Below, one piece after another: positions 9,022 to 22,145 of a stretch of 64,000 bases of DNA. The notes under the pieces were generated by a model. The model searched no databases, had not been told where the DNA came from, and saw only the letters and a list, made by a program, of their open reading frames with translations. This stretch comes from Aphrophora alni (taxonomy: Eukaryota > Arthropoda > Insecta > Hemiptera > Aphrophoridae). The stretch is taken from assembly GCA_963513935.1 (NCBI GenBank), contig OY740766.1:4060001-4124000 (forward strand). Reading direction: 5' to 3'. Positions within the stretch are counted from its first letter, which is position 1, and the number at the start of each line of letters is the position of its first letter. Position numbers and translations under genes: made by a program.

Positions 9022-11777
9022 ATCATTGTTAATTTAATTTATAATCCGTCTGAAATGTATTATTTAATTTTGATTACTTGAAAATAATAAAAACAAATAT
9101 TTCCTACACTCCGTTCAACTTTTAGTTCCCTCAGAGCCTTTACGAAGGTGACAATCTTGAAGAACCTAGCTGGGTCTACGCTTTTCTTTATTTAGTCTTG
9201 TATTAGAACCCCCTCATAATTCCTATTCCTGAACAACTCTTAAGAATTTAATGGTATTAGAGTACTGTTCTTTTTTTCTATTTTATGCTCTTTTTTCTTC
9301 CTTTTTTAAAGCTGAGATGGCCGCGAGATTTTTCACATCTAAGAGATAAAAAATCACTTTTAGTTAATTTAATACAATGTTATTGGGCTATTCATCCATA
9401 AACAGGTGATAATAAAATATAGTTTTAAATAAACACAACAAAATACATAAACAGTAATACTCTGAAAAAAATAAAATAAACCCATTAATCAACTCTTTAT
9501 AGGTGAAAGTAATTTTCAAACGGCGACTATTTGTATTCATAAAATTAATAGTGCCCAAACTTAAATTCACACTTCTAAGTAAACGTGAAATCCAGTATAG
9601 AATGTAACAGCTCATAATTGAATATTCTAGTTGCTAAAAGCTATTCTGTAACATAATTTTTTTTAACTGTTTGCTAAACGTGGAAGCTAATTGTAGCAGT
9701 TTAGTTATTCTACTTGTAAAAAACAAACTTTTACATTTTGGCCTCTTATACACTCTTTAAGAACAAATTGACTTGGCATATTTATGCTTGAATTGTGAGC
9801 AGTGTCATTTTGACCAATTTTTAAAATAGAAAATCTTTAAAAAGATTTAAATCAAATAATACTGAACCAGAAGAACTCTGAATAATATCAGTTGCTGTCA
9901 TTGACGATTTAGTATATTATATGTGTATATACTTTTTAAGATAATTCAACTTTGAAAAGCGTTTTTACATTTGTAATTGGAATATAGATCAGTATAAAAA
10001 TCCGCTCTCTGTCTGTGAAGTCACAATTAATTCACACACACACACACACACTCCATAAATGTACTAGCTTTTGCCCTCAACTTTCGTCCTGCTTCAATTC
10101 AGAACATATATTTCTTATTTATTATTTTCTATAATATATTACGTGTATCAACTCTAAAGTGTTTATTATTTTCTAGGAAACTTGTATCAACTCTAAATGA
10201 ATTAGTTTTAATATTGAGTTATTGTTATTTTACCTCACTGTACATCCCAATCTTAAATAACTATTTGTCAGCTTTTTGATACATTTATATACAACCATAA
10301 GTCCGCTTATGTCTTTAAAGTAACAGTACTGACAATATGGTAAAGAATAAAATACATTTGCTGTTCATTATTGTTGTTTTATACAGTAATAATATTTAAT
10401 CTATGTTCATTTGGAAAAAATAAGCGAAATAAATTTCTGCGGTTTGACGAATTTTTGGGATTACCTTTTACTCTATTTATAGATTTAAAGTAGACGTTTT
10501 CTCTTTTCTTTCTTTGATTTTGTATCTCTTTCAGCAAAATTCAACTATTGGAAAGAATGTTTCTCTGTGGTGTTGATATTGTGAGGATATTTGAAGAAAT
10601 GGTTCTGTAGTATGACCCGGGTAATTACCCTTGGCATATTATGCAGTCGGAAGATTATTTACTTGTGACATAAAAGAAAGTTTTTTGAGTAAACCAAACA
10701 CTTTTGGGCACTAATTCAGTTCTGATTCGATCTTGTGTAAACCACTTTCTATCTTTCAGTAGTTTGGCGTTTTCTCTTTCTTTTTTTTTTTTTTTCATGG
10801 AAAATGAAAAAAAAAAATTATGTAGACCGTCATCTTATGGTAGTGTTGAACTCTCTTATTTCTTTAGTTAGTGTAACTTTGGGTATAAAAGTACAATTAT
10901 GAGACACCAAATTAGTAGGCGTGACTTCAACTCCAAGTTGTTGGCTTCACGAACCAGTGGTCATTCAAAGTGCGCGTGCCTTACCATCCTCTTGAAGTTT
11001 GCAATACTCACAAACTGAATCTTACGTTTATTGAAAAATTTAAGGAACCCTTAAAGGTTCTACGTCCTCTGAGTGCTTGTGGGAGGGAGTAATTGACTTC
11101 ACCATGTTCTATCGAAATATTTTGACCATATTCCGAAGTTGTATTTTTCATAAGCTTAAAATTTCCGGTTAATTGCCATAAGACCAAAATTCAGAACTCT
11201 ATTTTTTTTCAAAATTGGCTCCAACTATTTCAATTTAATTAAAGACCCAAAGCAAACTTATTGATCATTATCTTCCAAAAGTAACGTTTTGGAAGTATTC
11301 TGTAAAAGTTATCTGAAGTCATCGTCCAAGTAACTGTTATAAAACATAACATTTCCCAAAACCTGCTCTACCGATCTCATTATTTTTTGAAAAAATGTAA
11401 CCAGCAAGTTTAAACTTGTGATTCTTCTAAAGCAACTTATCTCCCATATGAAAAACATCGGGAAAAACTGTAATCAAATGATTTGTTTTTCCTTCTACTT
11501 ACCTTGTCTACGAAGTATAGAGTTTTGTGGTAAAGTTTTAAAATTTTTTGGTAAAGTTTTAAAATTTTGGGTAATCACAAAAAAGTCTACCAATGTTTTT
11601 TGACTTATAATCACGTTTAAAGTGATTTCGATACGCCCATCTTCCGTCTTTGTCGTCTGCATGTAACCACGACAGCGGCCAAAAAACAAATAAGATTAGA
11701 ACATGACATTTGATACAAGAGCCCATAGTGTCCCCCTAGGGCCTAGAACCTAATTAAAATTTATAAACATCTAATTG
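9022..11777. other. AT-rich non-coding stretch
   Basis: Holds a (CA)n run at 10032-10051, poly-T/poly-A tracts near 10780-10820 and a small direct duplication (GGTAAAGTTTTAAAATTTT twice) at about 11529-11569. No gene recognised. Short frames at 9388-9615 and 11418-11689 look random. Confidence 0.6.
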
Positions 11778-11969
11778 AATAATGATACGAATTTACCCCC
11801 TAACCAAAATCACTAGAAACTTTAAAATAAAACACAATTATCTGATTAATTGTTCTTTATTTATTATTTCCACTAAATGCTCTTAAATAAAGAACAATTA
11901 ATCAGATAATTGTGTTTTATTTTAAAGTTTCTAGTGATTGTGGTTAGGGGGTAAATTCGTATCATTATT
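11778..11969. repeat. 192-bp palindrome with 86-bp arms
   Basis: Arms 11778-11863 and 11884-11969 are nearly perfect complements (one mismatch noticed) around a 20-nt spacer. No target duplication was recognised. The right flank ACCACAGTGCTC at 11979-11990 also flanks the palindrome ending at 14617. It resembles a foldback element or one half of a palindromic retroelement insertion. Confidence 0.85.
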
Positions 11970-12377
11970 GTGAATTTCACCACAGTGCTCAACAAGATTG
12001 TATCGAATTGAATATTTCATAATCGCTGTTTAAATCAATTTTCTGTCCATATCTTGTGTATTATTCAACTTTTAACACATTAAATTAAATTTTCACATTT
12101 CAATTTGAATTCAATACCATATCTCTACGATCACAAATAGCAAAATTTATTATAAAGAAATATTATTTCGAACTTTTATCTCCCAAGAAAATATGATAGT
12201 TAATAAGACCGCCTTGGCATATCGAGCTTAGCGAGTGGGGTTCCTTCAAAATATGTAGAGCTTTGAGGCCGAAATAGTGACACGAGCGGAGAGAGTGAAA
12301 ACATCTAATATACAACATCTACAAGGTTAGGATAGTTTTATTATTATACATTTTCCATCATTTGTGTGTTAAAAATC
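11970..12377. other. Non-coding stretch
   Basis: Nothing recognised apart from the shared ACCACAGTGCTC flank at its start. Confidence 0.5.
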
Positions 12378-12425
12378 AAAACACGACGTTTCGGGAATAA
12401 GAATCAATTCCCGTTATCAAGTGAC
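12378..12425 (-). ncRNA. Hammerhead-like motif, long-loop subfamily
   Basis: Minus strand: CAC, TTGATAA, C, a GGGAA/TTCCC stem with a long loop, then GAAACGTC and GTG. CAC/GTG would be stem I. The core is off consensus (TTGATAA for CTGANGA). Related sequences occur at 34441-34478 (minus), 35731-35775 (plus) and 41628-41672 (plus). Confidence 0.35.
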
Positions 12426-13416
12426 TAAAAACTAAAGAAACATGAAACTAGAAACTAAGCCTATGTAAGAAGTAAAATTAAATAAGAATACCACCAACCT
12501 TAATATCTTAGCATGCATCTAAGAGCTAAAACTGAGAAGTCAAAAAACACAATCACGGTAACACACAACTAACGTCAAATAATTAATAATAAAATTGAAC
12601 TTCCATCATTAACAAATAACTTCAAAACAGAGTTAGGATAGTACCTAGTGATATGCACAATGACGAGGTTCAGAAAATCTGTGTAAAGCTGTTAACAAAT
12701 TCACCTTTCGTCTACCAGAACAAAATATTTACTACAAAGACTGAAAACCTATCTTTTGGGTTTATATTTAGAGGATTTGTTTGTATTACATTGTATATGG
12801 GGGGGGGGGGGTAACTACCATGATTGACCCCTCCACTTATTATCAATGTAGAGATATTGTTGTAGTGATGACGATAAATATATTGTTTACTTTGTATTTA
12901 CTTTCATGGATTGAAGTGTGAGTAAGTTTGTATAGTCACTAAACACATTCATTACTGAGACCAATTAATTTGAAGCCTGAAGCTTGTAGTGTAAAACGGA
13001 TTCAAAACATTATCCGTGTTTGGGTTGCCTTGTAATTCGATTTTATTGACATTTTATAACGAAACTTGTTTTTTTTTTGTTTTTGTTCGTACTGTCAGAA
13101 TGAGTGCAATATCTAATTACAATACGTTCTAGGCTTTGTAACTTTCGCATCGTGGTAGTTTTAAAACGGTCACAAAGCGTTATGGATTATATAAAAACGA
13201 GCCAACACATGAAATTCGTGTCGTGGATGATAATCTTGTTATAACGGTATGGGATGTTGACGGATTGTTCATATTATTGATATAGGTTATTCGGACATTT
13301 GCGAGTATGTGTGTTTTGAAAGATCTAAATAATTCTAATTTTGTCTAAGTTTATATGTTTGATAACTTCTGACATATTTCAAACAAGTATAATAACAATC
13401 CTTTCCTTTCTCTTCT
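12426..13416. other. AT-rich non-coding stretch
   Basis: Contains a 13-nt G run at about 12799-12811. No gene seen. Confidence 0.6.
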
Positions 13417-14329
<913 letters not shown>

Positions 14330-14617
14330 AGATACACTTTCAAAAGTCCCTTACCACACTTGGGAATAAACAAAAAAAACAAAAATTTTAGTCAAAAGTA
14401 AAATGTTTATTCCTATTAGACCCGTATAGCTGTTACAACAACAAAGTCTTTGTTAAGTTGGGTCTTTGTTAAGATTCCCTCTGAAGATGACAACTTTGTT
14501 GTTGTAATAGCTATAAGGGTCTAATAGGAATAAACATTTTACTTTTGACAAAAAATTTTGTTTTTTGTTATTTTGTTTATTCCCAAGTGTGGTAAGGGAC
14601 TTTTAAAAGTGTATCTG
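14330..14617. repeat. Long inverted repeat with a ribozyme-like centre
   Basis: Arms at about 14330-14446 and 14493-14617 are largely complementary with a few gaps. The region between and into the right arm holds a CTGAAGA hairpin motif. The right flank is ACCACAGTGCTC at 14629-14640, as beside the palindrome at 11778. Confidence 0.8.
14476..14520 (+). ncRNA. Hammerhead-like motif, decayed
   Basis: CCCT, CTGAAGA, T, GACAAC-TTT-GTTGTT, GTAA, TAGCTATA, AGGG. Stem II and stem I (CCCT/AGGG) pair, but GAAA has become GTAA, which should inactivate it. Confidence 0.4.
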
Positions 14618-14733
14618 TATATATTACCACCACAGTGCTCTGGTCTTTGTTTATCAACATGTGTTATTTAGTAGAAACATAATAAAAATGTCGAGAGTTA
14701 TTACAATGGGTAGGAAATAGTTTTTGTAACTTT

Positions 14734-14990
14734 AGTGACCGTCGCACCTGGATCTTTTATAAATGTAACGTTGTCCGCAGAATGTTAACACTGTAGTAGC
14801 TTGGAAAATGAATTGAAGTTGAGGGATTTGTGTAAATGTTTTGTCGTTTGCTGTACAATTCATGTTGGACTGACCTCGTATGTTTCTGTAACAATTGTTT
14901 TTATTGTGTTTTAACAAATGTAGAATTGTGTTTTGTATGAGGGACTAAAGTTTAAAATGTGTTTTATTAGATTAATGTAATTTTTTTAAA
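14734..14990. repeat. Direct repeat copy 1
   Basis: Shares a long diverged stretch with 16312-16572: AGTGACYGT, GGATTTGTGTAAATGTTTTG, AATTCATGTTGG and GTGTTTTRT all occur in order. It lies just beyond the 3' end of the jockey-type relic at 15080-16190 and may be that element's 3' untranslated region. Confidence 0.65.
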
Positions 14991-15079
14991 ATTATTTGAA
15001 ACTATACGAAATTGCAAAACAACCAAATGACATAATATAGGATATAGAAAATAACGCTATTATTGTTATGAATTATTGT

Positions 15080-16190
15080 CTATTAGAAAATCTTCATTGA
15101 TGTTGATTCAGAAGGTCGTCGAAATCATCGTGGATTGGCTGTTTTATAAAACATAGTTCCGACTAGTGGATTCTTGTGTTATGAAATTTCGAATATTTAA
15201 ATGTGCTATATATATGTTCAATGAATGCAGTCTGAGGTCTATGTTTAGAGTTAAGTTGCTAACATGTGAAGGTGCGTTCGTGAATAAACGTAAACATTTA
15301 GATATGAATGTTTGAATATTTTGTAAAAAGATTTTTTTCAGATCCAAATAATTTCATGTTCAAATAAGTAAATAAATTGTAAAGCATAAGTAGGAGAAAT
15401 TTTTTATAAATAATTAATTTTTTAGAAAAAGGTAGAACAGAATTGGAATTTATAAGTCGATATGGAAGTTTGAGTCTTGAATTTAAAACTAAACGCATTG
15501 TTCTCACGTGATGGTTCCCCTGCCAACAAATATCGTACTTTGTTATCTTGAGGAATTGGTTTTGTTGTTTAATTAAGTATAGGGGTGGACAAGTATAACT
15601 GCAAAGAGTAAGTATGGCATGATTGGATTACGCTAAGTTTTGTTTTTAATCTCCAATCTTGGAATCGGGTTGTTAATTTATTAATTTAATTTTGATGATT
15701 TAAAACTATTACTCTATGGAGACACTTCTTCCAGCGTAATTAGCAATTTATATGAGTTGTGTTCCTGGAAGTCAACTGTATTAGATATCATATAGAATAG
15801 GTGCCTTGTGGTACTTCTGTTTCAATTTTTTGAATTTTTTAATAGTTCCATCTTTCATCCTTCAAAAATGATCTTAATATGTTATAATAATTGTTGTAGA
15901 ATTATTTAAACTTATAAAGTAGGTTTTCGTGTCAAACTTTATCAAATGATCTAATGACATCCAGGAACACACTAGCGATGTAGGTATTATTTTCTAATAA
16001 TCAATGATTCTGTGAAGTTGATATTTTATGAAACGCTATTGATGATTCGGGACGACATTATGCTTTACAAATATTGGAGATAGTCTTGAATGAAGTTGAA
16101 GTAACGGAACGTATAAATACTTCACCTGACTGATCTGAGAAGAGATCTGCCTTTTCTTTATCTTAACGTAGAAGCTGTCGTAACACACGT
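15080..16190 (-). pseudogene. Jockey-type LINE ORF2 relic (reverse transcriptase to C-terminus)
   Basis: Read on the minus strand from 16190 down, a chain of frame-shifted blocks follows jockey-clade ORF2 order. DKEKADLFSD (about 16150) is a pre-RT linker. The RT block FLDVIRSFDKV lies at 15931-15966. A PQG block lies at about 15803-15819. IANYAGRSVS at about 15722-15750 stands where the catalytic Y-A-D-D should be, so both catalytic aspartates are lost. Two longer open pieces follow: 15298-15507, including SNSVLPFSKKLIIYKKFLL, and 15144-15347, including FISKCLRLFTNAPSHVSNLT. These match the typical post-RT tail about small-protein transport-like LINE C-termini. Direct repeats at 14734 and 16312 flank the relic. 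Clade placement is by motif recognition only. Confidence 0.75.
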
Positions 16191-16311
16191 TTTGTTGTCT
16201 GCCTAACCGTCCATCATTTATACTAGGTGTACTCAGGTCAGTATCTAATGTGATGTTATGTAAAAGCTAATAATGTCGAGTGGTGAAACTATGGGGTACC
16301 TAACCCCCCAG

Positions 16312-16572
16312 TGACTGTTACAGGTGTATCTGTTTAAATATAATATTGTCTACGTAACATAAACAAAGCGAACTATAATAGCTGTAAAGGTAATTGAAGT
16401 TGACGTGGATTTGTGTAAATGTTTTGTTTGGAATTGTTTGTTGTATAATTCATGTTGGGCTTGATAGAAACGTATGTTTTTATAATAGGATTTCATACAA
16501 TGCGTAGAATTGTATTTCTGTGTAAGTAATTAAATCCCAAAACGTGTTTTGTCAAAGTAATGTAATTTGTAA
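16312..16572. repeat. Direct repeat copy 2
   Basis: Diverged copy of 14734-14990 in the same orientation, on the other side of the LINE relic. It could be the 3' end of a second tandem LINE copy, or an older duplication. Confidence 0.6.
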
Positions 16573-17751
16573 GGAAAAACAGATTGTAAACTTAATTTTG
16601 CAATTTCTACTGCAAATTCCTTTACAAATGTGGTAATAAAATTTGAGCTGGTTGTTGAATCATATAGCAAGTGTGTCTTGAGAAGAACCTAGGCTACAAA
16701 ACTATTTAACCACCTTCCAAAGCTTCTCAGGATATCGAACAACGAAAAAGGTTTCCCAAGAAAACTAACTTGGTGGCTAACTCGATATGATCTTAGCCAT
16801 CCTGTCACCATCTCGTGAACATTTCAAATTTCCCTCACAAAATAATTTTTTTTCCGACGCCTAATTCTGTACTTGTAGCACATGAATAAAGTTATTTATA
16901 TCTTATATTGTATCTAGGTTGTTATCAAATGACAGACCGAATCAGAGCAAGTTTCCTATTTAATATTCATATTGATTACAAAGTAACAATATAGTACTAC
17001 TATCGAAAGTGATAAAAACAGTAATTCTATTTTTTTAACTTTATTCCTTATCCTAGTAATGGATTTGTTTATCGGAGTTATGTATGCACTTAAACTTAAC
17101 CTACAAAATTAACATTCATAAATCCATTGACCTTTTTCTTCTGACACTAACATCTACGTAATTTATGAATGCAATTAAATTTTTTATATAACTAAATTTT
17201 ATTTCAATAATTATTTTAATAAACTAATATAATTTAATATTTAATAAATAAGTATTAATTTGTTTCACAACATATTTGTCACTTGCACATTAGCAGAGAT
17301 TAAAGTGTTTGAAAAAAAAAACAACAAATTATATGTTTCGTTTGCTTATGAGATTTTGTGCGAGGAAAATTTTGAAATATTTTTTTTATTTTAAGAGGAA
17401 TAATATTATACTTACATATATGATAAATATGATAAAAAAGTATATTATAATGATAATCTCTCGTTGGTATACTAGGTTAACCTAACCTTCAATTGATTGT
17501 ATCGTTAATGAATCAGCTGTTAATATATTTGTAAAAGTGATTGTTACAGTAAAGAATCTTTAAATAGTAAAACGTTTAGATGGTTAGGAAAGGATTTTTA
17601 AGTTCCTATTGCTTAGCCTATTATAAATTTTAAGTTAATTAGACTTTTAATTAACGTTTGATTAAAAAATCTCCTACGTTAGACTGTGTTCAAGTTATGT
17701 TATTTTGAACTTTATAATATTAAAGTTATAGTAATACTCGTGCTTCACTGG
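16573..17751. other. Very AT-rich non-coding stretch
   Basis: No gene or defined repeat seen. Confidence 0.6.
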
Positions 17752-17795
17752 AAGTGGCAACTTTGTCGTTGGAACGCTCAATTGAATCAATTACC
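17752..17795 (+). ncRNA. Degenerate hammerhead-like motif
   Basis: CTGGAAG, then GGCAAC-TTT-GTCGTT, then GGAACGC. The layout is that of family B but both core boxes are mutated. Confidence 0.3.
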
Positions 17796-18607
17796 CTACT
17801 ACAGAATTTGTGTTAAGTTTTATTTTACCTTGTATTGTTTATAAAACTGATTCGACTCAAGAGAGCTGATCCTGCCACGTAAATTAAAGTTCTAAGTTGG
17901 ATTATTTGGTTTTTAAGGATACGTGGTTAACGAAAAAATGTCCCAAAATTAAATAAGATAAAATTCCTACTAATGATAAGTTAACTAATTGGATATAGGA
18001 AAATGGAAAAAATAATAATTGGTTAAACTTCCAATATAAAATTGTTATATTCTAAACAAACGAATTTAGACCTCCATTTATCATAATTAAAAATATGGAT
18101 GGATGTAGTTACGGTGAATTAAATGGACGATTTGAGAAAATGATCTCGGTGATAAAACAGAAACGTAACGGAAGAGAAATCACAATCATTGTGTAGAAAG
18201 GAAAAAGGAAATAAAAAGAATGTGCACAAGATTAATATAATGATAAATTTGTTAGATATAATTTAGCGGATAATTTAAGGTATGAGAATTATTTTAACAA
18301 AAGAGATCAAGACATTTTACTAGTAGACGTAATAATTATGAAATAGTTACAAAAGAACTAATGAAGAAAGAAGTGTATTACCTAAAAGCGGGAAAAAAGT
18401 AGTGCAATTGTTATAATTATAAGATTGAATATACAGAAATTGTAGATGAAATGCTCACCGAGAAGCTATAATACTGTGTGTAGCAAAAAACCCCAATTAT
18501 GAAATTTACCAAGAATGCTAGAGAAACTATAAAAAAAAAAGTGAATAGTAATCTTAGAGAGTAACTCATAGTTTAAAATCCATCATTATTAAGGTTATTG
18601 TAGCTTG
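17796..18607. other. AT-rich non-coding stretch
   Basis: Nothing recognised. Confidence 0.6.
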
Positions 18608-18710
18608 TGCATCACTGAAGATGGCGACTTTGTCGTTGAAACGCGATTTAATAAATTTGTTTTCAAGTTTTATTATGTCCTTACCGTCTCACATTTCAAG
18701 CTCAACAATT
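18608..18710 (+). repeat. Family B ribozyme-bearing repeat
   Basis: GCATCA, CTGAAGA, T, GGCGAC-TTT-GTCGTT, GAAACGCGA, then TTTCAAGCTCAACA near 18700. The core boxes are consensus. The downstream stem I strand is eroded. A more decayed relative is visible at about 18955-19000. Confidence 0.6.
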
Positions 18711-19647
18711 ATTTATAACAAACAGTAGGTAACTAGAAAATAAGAAACGAAAAAGAACACGCTTTTATAAGACTGTTTCACTCCCGGTTGTATTATATGA
18801 AAGTGAATAAATAAGAGAAGGGAATATTATTTACAGAAATCCAGAAATTAAGGATATTGTGTATTTGAACTAAGTTGTATTCGTATAAATAAAAAAACGA
18901 GCTGGCTTAACATATGATATAAAACTAAAATTTAACTTTAGTTATATTTTGATTATTGTAGCTCAAGGTGGCAACAGTGTTGTTGTAATATAAACGTTTT
19001 TATGACAAATTGTGTTCAACTTTTACTTAAATTTATTCCTAATATATTTTTTATATGATTTTCACGATTCAACGGCGATGCAATCATAATTAGTAACTAT
19101 TAAAAACACTGATCGATGTTATCGATTTTATTTCGTTTTAAAAACGATTTAAACAATAATTATAGTAATCTATTGTTAAACAATAACAATTTAAGTATTT
19201 AATTTAGAAGCATTATGACCGAAATGTGTTTTATAGTTTTACAATATCATTGATTTATTTATTAGGAATTCCCATTATCATAAAAATAAAAAATATAAAC
19301 AACTAAAACAATAAATATCCATTATGAAACTTGTAGAATGTATCAGGAATGTCTGTGTTATTGTATAAATTAAGTTTTGGCTTATTTTCTGCAGGACATC
19401 GCAGGAACTCTCTCATTTGAGTGTTCTGTCTATTTACTAATTAAGCACTGTTACAACGAACTTCATATTTTATACAATCTTATTGGTACTTATATCTTCT
19501 CAATGTTAATTGAATTACAAATATAGTTATTTTTCGTAAATTTACTATTTATTGAAAGCCAAATTGCAAACCTATCCTAACAGACTCCTAAACATCATTC
19601 AAAACTAATATCATCGTTTTAAATACAACATATACAATTGGTAACTT
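18711..19647. other. AT-rich non-coding stretch
   Basis: Nothing recognised apart from the degenerate repeat near 18955. Confidence 0.5.
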
Positions 19648-19740
19648 TGTAATAATAATAATAAAGTTTCTTTATTCCAACAATAAATTACATTAACTAA
19701 ATTCAATTCTTATCTAAAGAAAATATAAGCAAAACAAACA
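19648..19740 (-). repeat. Probable LINE 3' end with (ATT)n tail
   Basis: Minus strand: TAATTTATTGTTGGAATAAA, then GAAACTTTATTATTATTATT. An AATAAA followed by a trinucleotide tail is typical of some jockey/CR1-type LINE 3' ends. No coding part was recognised upstream. Confidence 0.35.
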
Positions 19741-21129
19741 ATACTTGCAATAAAATAATAATATGCGCAGACTAGTTTCATGGCCTGAGGTGATGACAAT
19801 TACACAACGTCTTTCCATCCCTTATCTCTCCTTTTCTTATTACTCAGATTGAATTATTTTAAAATAAATAAATTACATAAAAACAGCTCTCAGACTCTGT
19901 CAGTAAACATACAGAATGAGATCGTATTCATATCAAGCAAAATGCTTATATCAAACATTTTGGCACGGTCATCAAACAGGAATGCTTACGTTGGACAGAA
20001 ACAATCTCCAAGAAAAATGAAAGGTATCGAAAAGAAGGAGAGAAAATACTGGTTCCCAAAAAAACAACAGATTTAAGAAAAAATTAGAAAAATAAATAAT
20101 CGATACTTCAGATGATCTTTTGCACTTTAAATTCTATAAAAAAAATATTGTTGTAACAATTTTCAAGGAAGTAATTTAAGGTCATATTCAACATTATTCT
20201 TATGGGATTTAAATGCAAGACAGAACAAAAATAAGACCACTGTTAAGACTATTCTATACCCCTGACATATTGGATTTATATTTCGTAACAATAATGTTAA
20301 ACTATAATAGTTGTGTTGATGGCTTTACTCATTCTAGAATTGCCAATTTTTGTTTTATTTTACAGGCCTCAATATTTCCAATGTTTTTCGTTTTCTTAGA
20401 AACTAGAGTACATTAATTTGTTTTTGCGAAAAACAAAATAACTTTTCTAAACTAAATTTAAAACGCGTTAATTATTTTTACGATGAATTATTTACAAGAA
20501 AGGAAAACTGTAGAATATTGTATCTATAAAAAAAGAATAATTTTACACTACCTAACTTGAGCAATAAAGGAAACATAGTACAAGGAATTAATTACTAATT
20601 TATTAAATCATAAATTTTAATTTACTCCCGTAGAGACTTAAACATAAATTAGGACCACCTAATAATAAACAACAACAATTTACACAGTTAAAATGTGTCG
20701 AGATTTAAAAACAATATTGATTCATTTGAAAGGAATTCTCAACATTCTAAGATGTAAATATAAACATATTTCTAGACGTGTTATCAGAAGAATGAATAGT
20801 GCATGAATTTGTGTAATGTTATTGCATAAGTAGTGCTTGCTGTATAGGTTTTTTTTGTCCAGTTGTATATAACGGGTGTCTAAACAAAATGTATACACTT
20901 TTTGTAAAGCTCTAAACTGACTTAAAAATTCATTATACACTTGTGCAAATGAATTGAATGATTTAAACAATACTGTTTTGGGAAAATAAATTTATCTTAA
21001 ATTGCTCCAACACAAAATTGAGATTTTATCGCTTCTGAAGCGCTTCCAATGGGACCCATTTGATTGATATTTTCATACGTTAAATATATTTTTCGCTGAA
21101 AAAGTTGGTACACAATTTAAACACTGTAG
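19741..21129. other. AT-rich non-coding stretch
   Basis: Short frames at 19849-20076, 20213-20416 and 20722-20970 have no recognisable features. No repeat boundaries seen. Confidence 0.5.
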
Positions 21130-21285
21130 AGTTTTATTTAGTTATTGTAGCTCATGTATCACTGAGGATGGCGACTTTGTAGTTTGGAAACGCGTTTGAT
21201 TAAGTAAACGTAATTTTTGTGAGATCTTGTGTTCGAGTTTTATTCTATCTGATATTATCTCACAAGTTAAGCTCAATATTTATTT
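21130..21285 (+). repeat. Family B ribozyme-bearing repeat
   Basis: GTATCA (21156-21161), CTGAGGA (21162-21168), a stem II with a small insertion, GAAAC (21187-21191), GCGTT and TGATTA. It ends in CTCACAAGTTAAGCTCAATA. ATCA/TGAT gives a four-base-pair stem I. The same unit occurs at 50264-50390 on the minus strand. Confidence 0.65.
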
Positions 21286-21998
21286 ATAATATAAAGACTA
21301 ATTAAAATTAAACACTTTTTTTTTTAATCGGTGCAATATTTCCCAAGTTTAATAATTATTTTTTAGCGATTAAGTGGGCATATACAATATTTTGTATATT
21401 TTACATTTTATCAACAATATGTTTTATCAATAAGACAGTTGGTGGATAATTAAAACACTATTTAGAAGAGAAAGATGTATTGAATCTTTTCAGAGGTTTT
21501 AATTTGAACTTCTGTTTTGACACAACTTCTGAGAAAGCCGGAATTAGAGGCGGTGTAGGTACAAGCATAGTTAGTGTTTTAAGGCTTAGTTAATTTCTAC
21601 ACATTGTGCTTAAGAGTCACACCAGACCTCACTCAACTGAATTTGTTTTATTCATGGAGAAACATCAATTGCATCTTATTAGCACAAAACCAGCTACAGT
21701 AAATAACCAGCTACAGAAATTGAAACTAAAAAATAAAAATAATAATAATAATAATAATTAAAAAAAAATAATAATAATAATAAAAAAATGAAATAAGCAA
21801 TAATTGAGTAAGTTACAAAAACATTTAGAAAAAACCGATTTTTGTGTGACTTCATTATGAACGATTTATATCAAGAGAAATTTATATTTTCATAGTAAAA
21901 TAGGACTGTCAGCCTTCGTCATGAGAACTCGATTCTGTAATTAACATCATTTGTATCTTTTGCTTATAATTTTTTTAATTGTATACACACTGAAGGAC
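21286..21998. other. AT-rich stretch with (AAT)n tracts
   Basis: Interrupted AAT repeats at about 21735-21785. No gene seen. Confidence 0.6.
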
Positions 21999-22145
21999 TT
22001 ACTTATAGTGAGTAAGGGTGTGGTAAGCCCGAGGTAACTTAGCTGTATCTACAGCTTTCATCATGTAGTCTTGCTTAGATCCCTTGCTTTCATCTTTCCT
22101 ATTAGGTCTCTCTCCACCAACTTTTGTTCTTTTCCGACCCTGAAA
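21999..22145 (-). repeat. Dispersed repeat with an open minus-strand frame
   Basis: Similar to 59075-59222 and more weakly to 27130-27290. On the minus strand a 47-codon frame begins QGRKRTKVGGERPNRKDES and ends at a TAA at 21999-22001. The copy at 59 kb retains the equivalent QSRKRTKV...KDESEGS, which suggests a former coding tail of a retroelement. The family is unknown to me. Confidence 0.5.
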
